Shown piece after piece: positions 61,659 to 64,000 of a DNA stretch of 64,000 nt. A model generated the notes under the pieces. The model was not told the origin of the DNA, searched no databases, and worked only from the letters and a program-made list of their open reading frames with translations. The stretch covers positions 434,001 to 498,000 of the forward strand of contig NZ_CP042856.1 of NCBI RefSeq assembly GCF_008001035.1, given 5' to 3'. This stretch comes from Salinibacterium sp. dk2585 (lineage in GTDB: Bacteria; Actinomycetota; Actinomycetes; Actinomycetales; Microbacteriaceae). Each line of letters begins with the position of its first letter. Position 1 is the first letter of the stretch. The position numbers and the translations under genes are program-made.

Positions 61659-62210
61659 ATGGAATCGCACGAGATCGAAGCCGACCTGACCAAGGTGCTC
61701 ATTACGCAGCAGGAGATCCACGACAAGATCGCCGAACTCAGCCGCCGCATCGAGGCCGACTACGCGGGCGAGAAGGTGCTCCTGGTCGGCGTGCTGAGGG
61801 GCGCGGTCATGGTCATGGCAGATCTCGCGCGCGAGCTGAAGCTGCCAATCGAGATGGACTGGATGGCGGTGTCGTCCTACGGCTCCGGCACGAAGTCATC
61901 CGGCGTCGTGCGCATCCTCAAGGATCTCGACACCGACCTGAGCGGCCGCAAGGTGCTCATCGTCGAGGACATCATCGACTCTGGGCTGACGCTCTCCTGG
62001 CTGCGTGCGAACCTCGAGAGCCGTGGGGCCGAGTCGGTCGAGATCTGCGCGCTCCTGCGCAAGCCGGAAGCCGCGAAGGTGCAGGTCGACGTGCGCTACG
62101 TGGGGTTCGAGATCCCCAACGAGTTCGTGGTCGGCTACGGCCTCGACTACGCCGAGAAGTACCGCAACTTGCGCGACATCGGCGTGCTCGCACCGCACGT
62201 CTACAGCTAG
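61659..62210 (+). CDS. hpt: hypoxanthine phosphoribosyltransferase
   Basis: Salvages hypoxanthine and guanine with PRPP. 183 residues with LVGVLRGAVMVMADL, SSYGSGTKSSG and the PRPP motif VEDIIDSGLT (about 103-112), then the base-binding FEIPNEFVVGYGLDY. ATG 61659 is preceded by AGGGAG. Probably co-transcribed with tilS. Confidence 0.95.
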   Translation: MESHEIEADLTKVLITQQEIHDKIAELSRRIEADYAGEKVLLVGVLRGAVMVMADLARELKLPIEMDWMAVSSYGSGTKSSGVVRILKDLDTDLSGRKVLIVEDIIDSGLTLSWLRANLESRGAESVEICALLRKPEAAKVQVDVRYVGFEIPNEFVVGYGLDYAEKYRNLRDIGVLAPHVYS

Positions 62211-62268
62211 GCCGCTACCCCCGTTACGCCCCCAGCAAACACCGGGCGGGCGCATAGGAGGCGCACGG

Positions 62269-62274
62269 TAGCCT
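62269..62274 (+). promoter_or_regulatory. -10 element of probable leaderless ftsH promoter
   Basis: TAGCCT nine bases before the ftsH ATG with no Shine-Dalgarno between; identical to the recQ element at 84-89. Confidence 0.4.
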
Positions 62275-62283
62275 TGCAGAACT

Positions 62284-64000
62284 ATGAATCTGAAGAAGTT
62301 CCTGCGCGGTCCGTTCATCTATGTCGCGGCGGCCCTGATCATCGTCGCCATCGGCTTCGGCCTGCTTGGCAACTCAGGTGGGTTCCGCGAGATCAGCACG
62401 CAGCAGGGGCTTGAACTCCTCGCCGACGACAAGGTCAAGACGGCGACGGTGGTCGACGGCCAGCAGCGCGTCGACCTCGTGCTGAAGGAGGCCGATGAAG
62501 AACTCGGCGGCGCCCAGGTGCAGTTCTACTACGCGCTCCCGCGCGGCGAAGAGGTCATCACCGCCGTCAATGATTCCGCGCTTGAGAGCTTCGATGACGA
62601 GGTCGACCTCGGCAACTTCTGGACTTCGATGCTCGGGTTCATCATCCCGTTCCTCATCATCGGCCTCATCTTCTGGTTCCTCCTCTCCCGCATGCAGGGC
62701 GGCGGCGGCAAGGTCATGCAGTTCGGCAAGAGCCGCGCCAAGCTCATGTCGAAGGAGACGCCCAAGGTCTCGTTCGACGACGTCGCTGGGGCGGATGAAG
62801 CGATCGAGGAGCTGCACGAGATCAAGGAGTTCCTCACCGACCCGTCACGGTTCCAGGCGGTCGGCGCGCGCATTCCCAAGGGCGTGCTCCTCTATGGCCC
62901 TCCCGGCACGGGCAAGACGCTCCTCGCCCGCGCTGTCGCGGGAGAGGCGAATGTGCCCTTCTACTCGATCTCTGGTTCTGACTTCGTCGAGATGTTCGTC
63001 GGTGTCGGCGCGAGCCGCGTGCGCGACCTCTTCAAGGAGGCCAAGGAGAACGCGCCGGCCATCATCTTCGTCGACGAGATCGACGCGGTCGGTCGGCACC
63101 GCGGCTCCGGCATGGGCGGTGGGCACGATGAGCGCGAGCAGACCCTCAACCAGCTCCTCGTGGAGATGGACGGCTTCGACGTCAAAACCAACGTCATCCT
63201 GATCGCGGCGACGAACCGTCCCGACATCCTCGACCCGGCCCTCCTTCGCCCCGGCCGCTTCGACCGACAGATCGCCGTCGACGCACCCGACAAGAACGGT
63301 CGCCTGCGCATCCTGCAGGTGCACGCGAAGGGCAAGCCCCTCGCGGAGGGCGTTGACCTTGAGGTGCTCGCGCGCAAGACGCCCGGCTTCACGGGTGCCG
63401 ACCTCGCCAACGTGCTCAATGAGGCGGCCCTGCTGACGGCCCGCTCGCACGCGCAGCTGATCGACGACCGCGCGCTCGACGAGGCGGTCGACCGCGTCAT
63501 GGCGGGCCCCCAGCGCCGCACCCGCGTCATGCGCGACCAGGAGAAGCTCATCACCGCCTATCACGAGGGCGGCCACGCCCTCGTCGCAGCGGGACTGAAC
63601 CACACCGACCCTGTGACGAAGATCACGATCCTGCCGCGCGGTCGCGCCCTCGGTTACACGATGGTCATGCCGATCGAGGACCGCTACTCGGTGAGCCGCA
63701 ACGAGCTGCTCGACCAGCTCGCCTACGCGATGGGCGGTCGTGTCGCCGAGGAGATCGTCTTCCACGACCCGACGACGGGGGCCTCGAACGACATCGAGAA
63801 GGCGACATCGACGGCCCGCAAGATGGTGACCGATTACGGCATGAGCGCCGCGGTCGGCTCGGTCAAGCTCAGCTCGAGCGGCGGCGAGTTCTACGGTCGC
63901 GACATGGGTTCCACCCGTGACTTCTCCGAGAAGCTCTCGGAGCAGGTCGACAGTGAGGTGCGCCAACTCATCGAGGCAGCCCACGATGAGGCCTACGAAC
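62284..64000 (+). CDS. ftsH: ATP-dependent zinc metalloprotease FtsH (3' end outside window)
   Basis: Membrane-bound AAA+ protease for quality control of membrane proteins. The first 572 codons are present: two membrane helices (about 10-30 and 115-137), AAA domain with Walker A GPPGTGKT (205-212), Walker B IIFVDEID, second region of homology [21 protein letters not shown], and the zinc site HEGGH (427-431), as in mycobacterial FtsH. The gene runs off the window, so the end is unknown. Confidence 0.97.
   Translation, partial: MNLKKFLRGPFIYVAAALIIVAIGFGLLGNSGGFREISTQQGLELLADDKVKTATVVDGQQRVDLVLKEADEELGGAQVQFYYALPRGEEVITAVNDSALESFDDEVDLGNFWTSMLGFIIPFLIIGLIFWFLLSRMQGGGGKVMQFGKSRAKLMSKETPKVSFDDVAGADEAIEELHEIKEFLTDPSRFQAVGARIPKGVLLYGPPGTGKTLLARAVAGEANVPFYSISGSDFVEMFVGVGASRVRDLFKEAKENAPAIIFVDEIDAVGRHRGSGMGGGHDEREQTLNQLLVEMDGFDVKTNVILIAATNRPDILDPALLRPGRFDRQIAVDAPDKNGRLRILQVHAKGKPLAEGVDLEVLARKTPGFTGADLANVLNEAALLTARSHAQLIDDRALDEAVDRVMAGPQRRTRVMRDQEKLITAYHEGGHALVAAGLNHTDPVTKITILPRGRALGYTMVMPIEDRYSVSRNELLDQLAYAMGGRVAEEIVFHDPTTGASNDIEKATSTARKMVTDYGMSAAVGSVKLSSSGGEFYGRDMGSTRDFSEKLSEQVDSEVRQLIEAAHDEAYE

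Overview
The window looks like chromosomal DNA of a high-GC actinobacterium, most likely in the Microbacteriaceae. This rests on very high GC, many GTG/TTG starts, chains of ATGA/GTGA gene overlaps, apparently leaderless promoters (TAnnnT about 7-9 bases before ATG at recQ, ftsH and a small membrane-protein gene), and the gene families present (ECF41-type sigma fragment, HtaA fragment, actinobacterial hut operon). The genus cannot be fixed from the sequence alone.

Layout. 1-3.4 kb: recQ helicase and a serine beta-lactamase-like hydrolase. 3.4-29.3 kb: an exopolysaccharide (EPS) locus, mostly on the minus strand. It holds a phosphoglycosyltransferase that starts synthesis, several GT2/GT4 glycosyltransferases, a NodZ/FUT8-like putative fucosyltransferase, Wzx flippase, Wzy polymerase, a Wzz-like co-polymerase with a dead kinase-like domain, a pyruvyl transferase plus FrhB-type iron-sulfur partner, an acetyltransferase, a cytidylyltransferase, a 1608-residue secreted LamG/PKD protein, and three related beta-helix domains, one fused to a glycosyltransferase. 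29.8-32.6 kb: neutral zinc metallopeptidase, a 21-bp tandem repeat, thioredoxin, TspO-like protein, DUF488 protein. 32.6-42.2 kb: a Flp/Tad pilus operon headed by a clear c-di-GMP-I (GEMM) riboswitch and ending, translationally coupled, with a NUDIX gene and a PAS/LOV-like-GAF-GGDEF-EAL c-di-GMP enzyme. 42.2-55.0 kb: a complete histidine-utilisation cluster (two IclR regulators, hutH, hutU, an M20 hydrolase, hutF, hutI, hutD) plus a DUF1989 gene and a three-gene ABC importer. This block is bracketed by 48-bp direct repeats (46/48 identical) copied from the 3' end of the EAL gene, so it looks like an insertion. 55.0-57.0 kb: a lone ECF41 C-terminal domain, a GNAT acetyltransferase, an HtaA-domain pseudogene, a 55-residue membrane protein and three tRNA genes (Phe, Asp, Glu). 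57.2-64 kb: two paralogous M23 coiled-coil peptidases, a perfect 30-bp-arm palindromic terminator, pyrophosphatase, tilS, hpt and the start of ftsH (cut by the window end).

How it fits together. The EPS locus and the Tad pilus are both surface and attachment functions. The pilus operon carries a c-di-GMP sensor in its leader and a c-di-GMP-turnover enzyme as its last gene, which suggests an autoregulatory loop, possibly with a light or redox input through the PAS/LOV domain. C-run/G-run palindromes (CCCCCGAAAGGGGG type) lie upstream of the EPS operon, a beta-helix gene and the pilus riboswitch and may tie these units to one regulator. The hut block seems to be a later, self-contained catabolic insertion that left the EAL gene intact.
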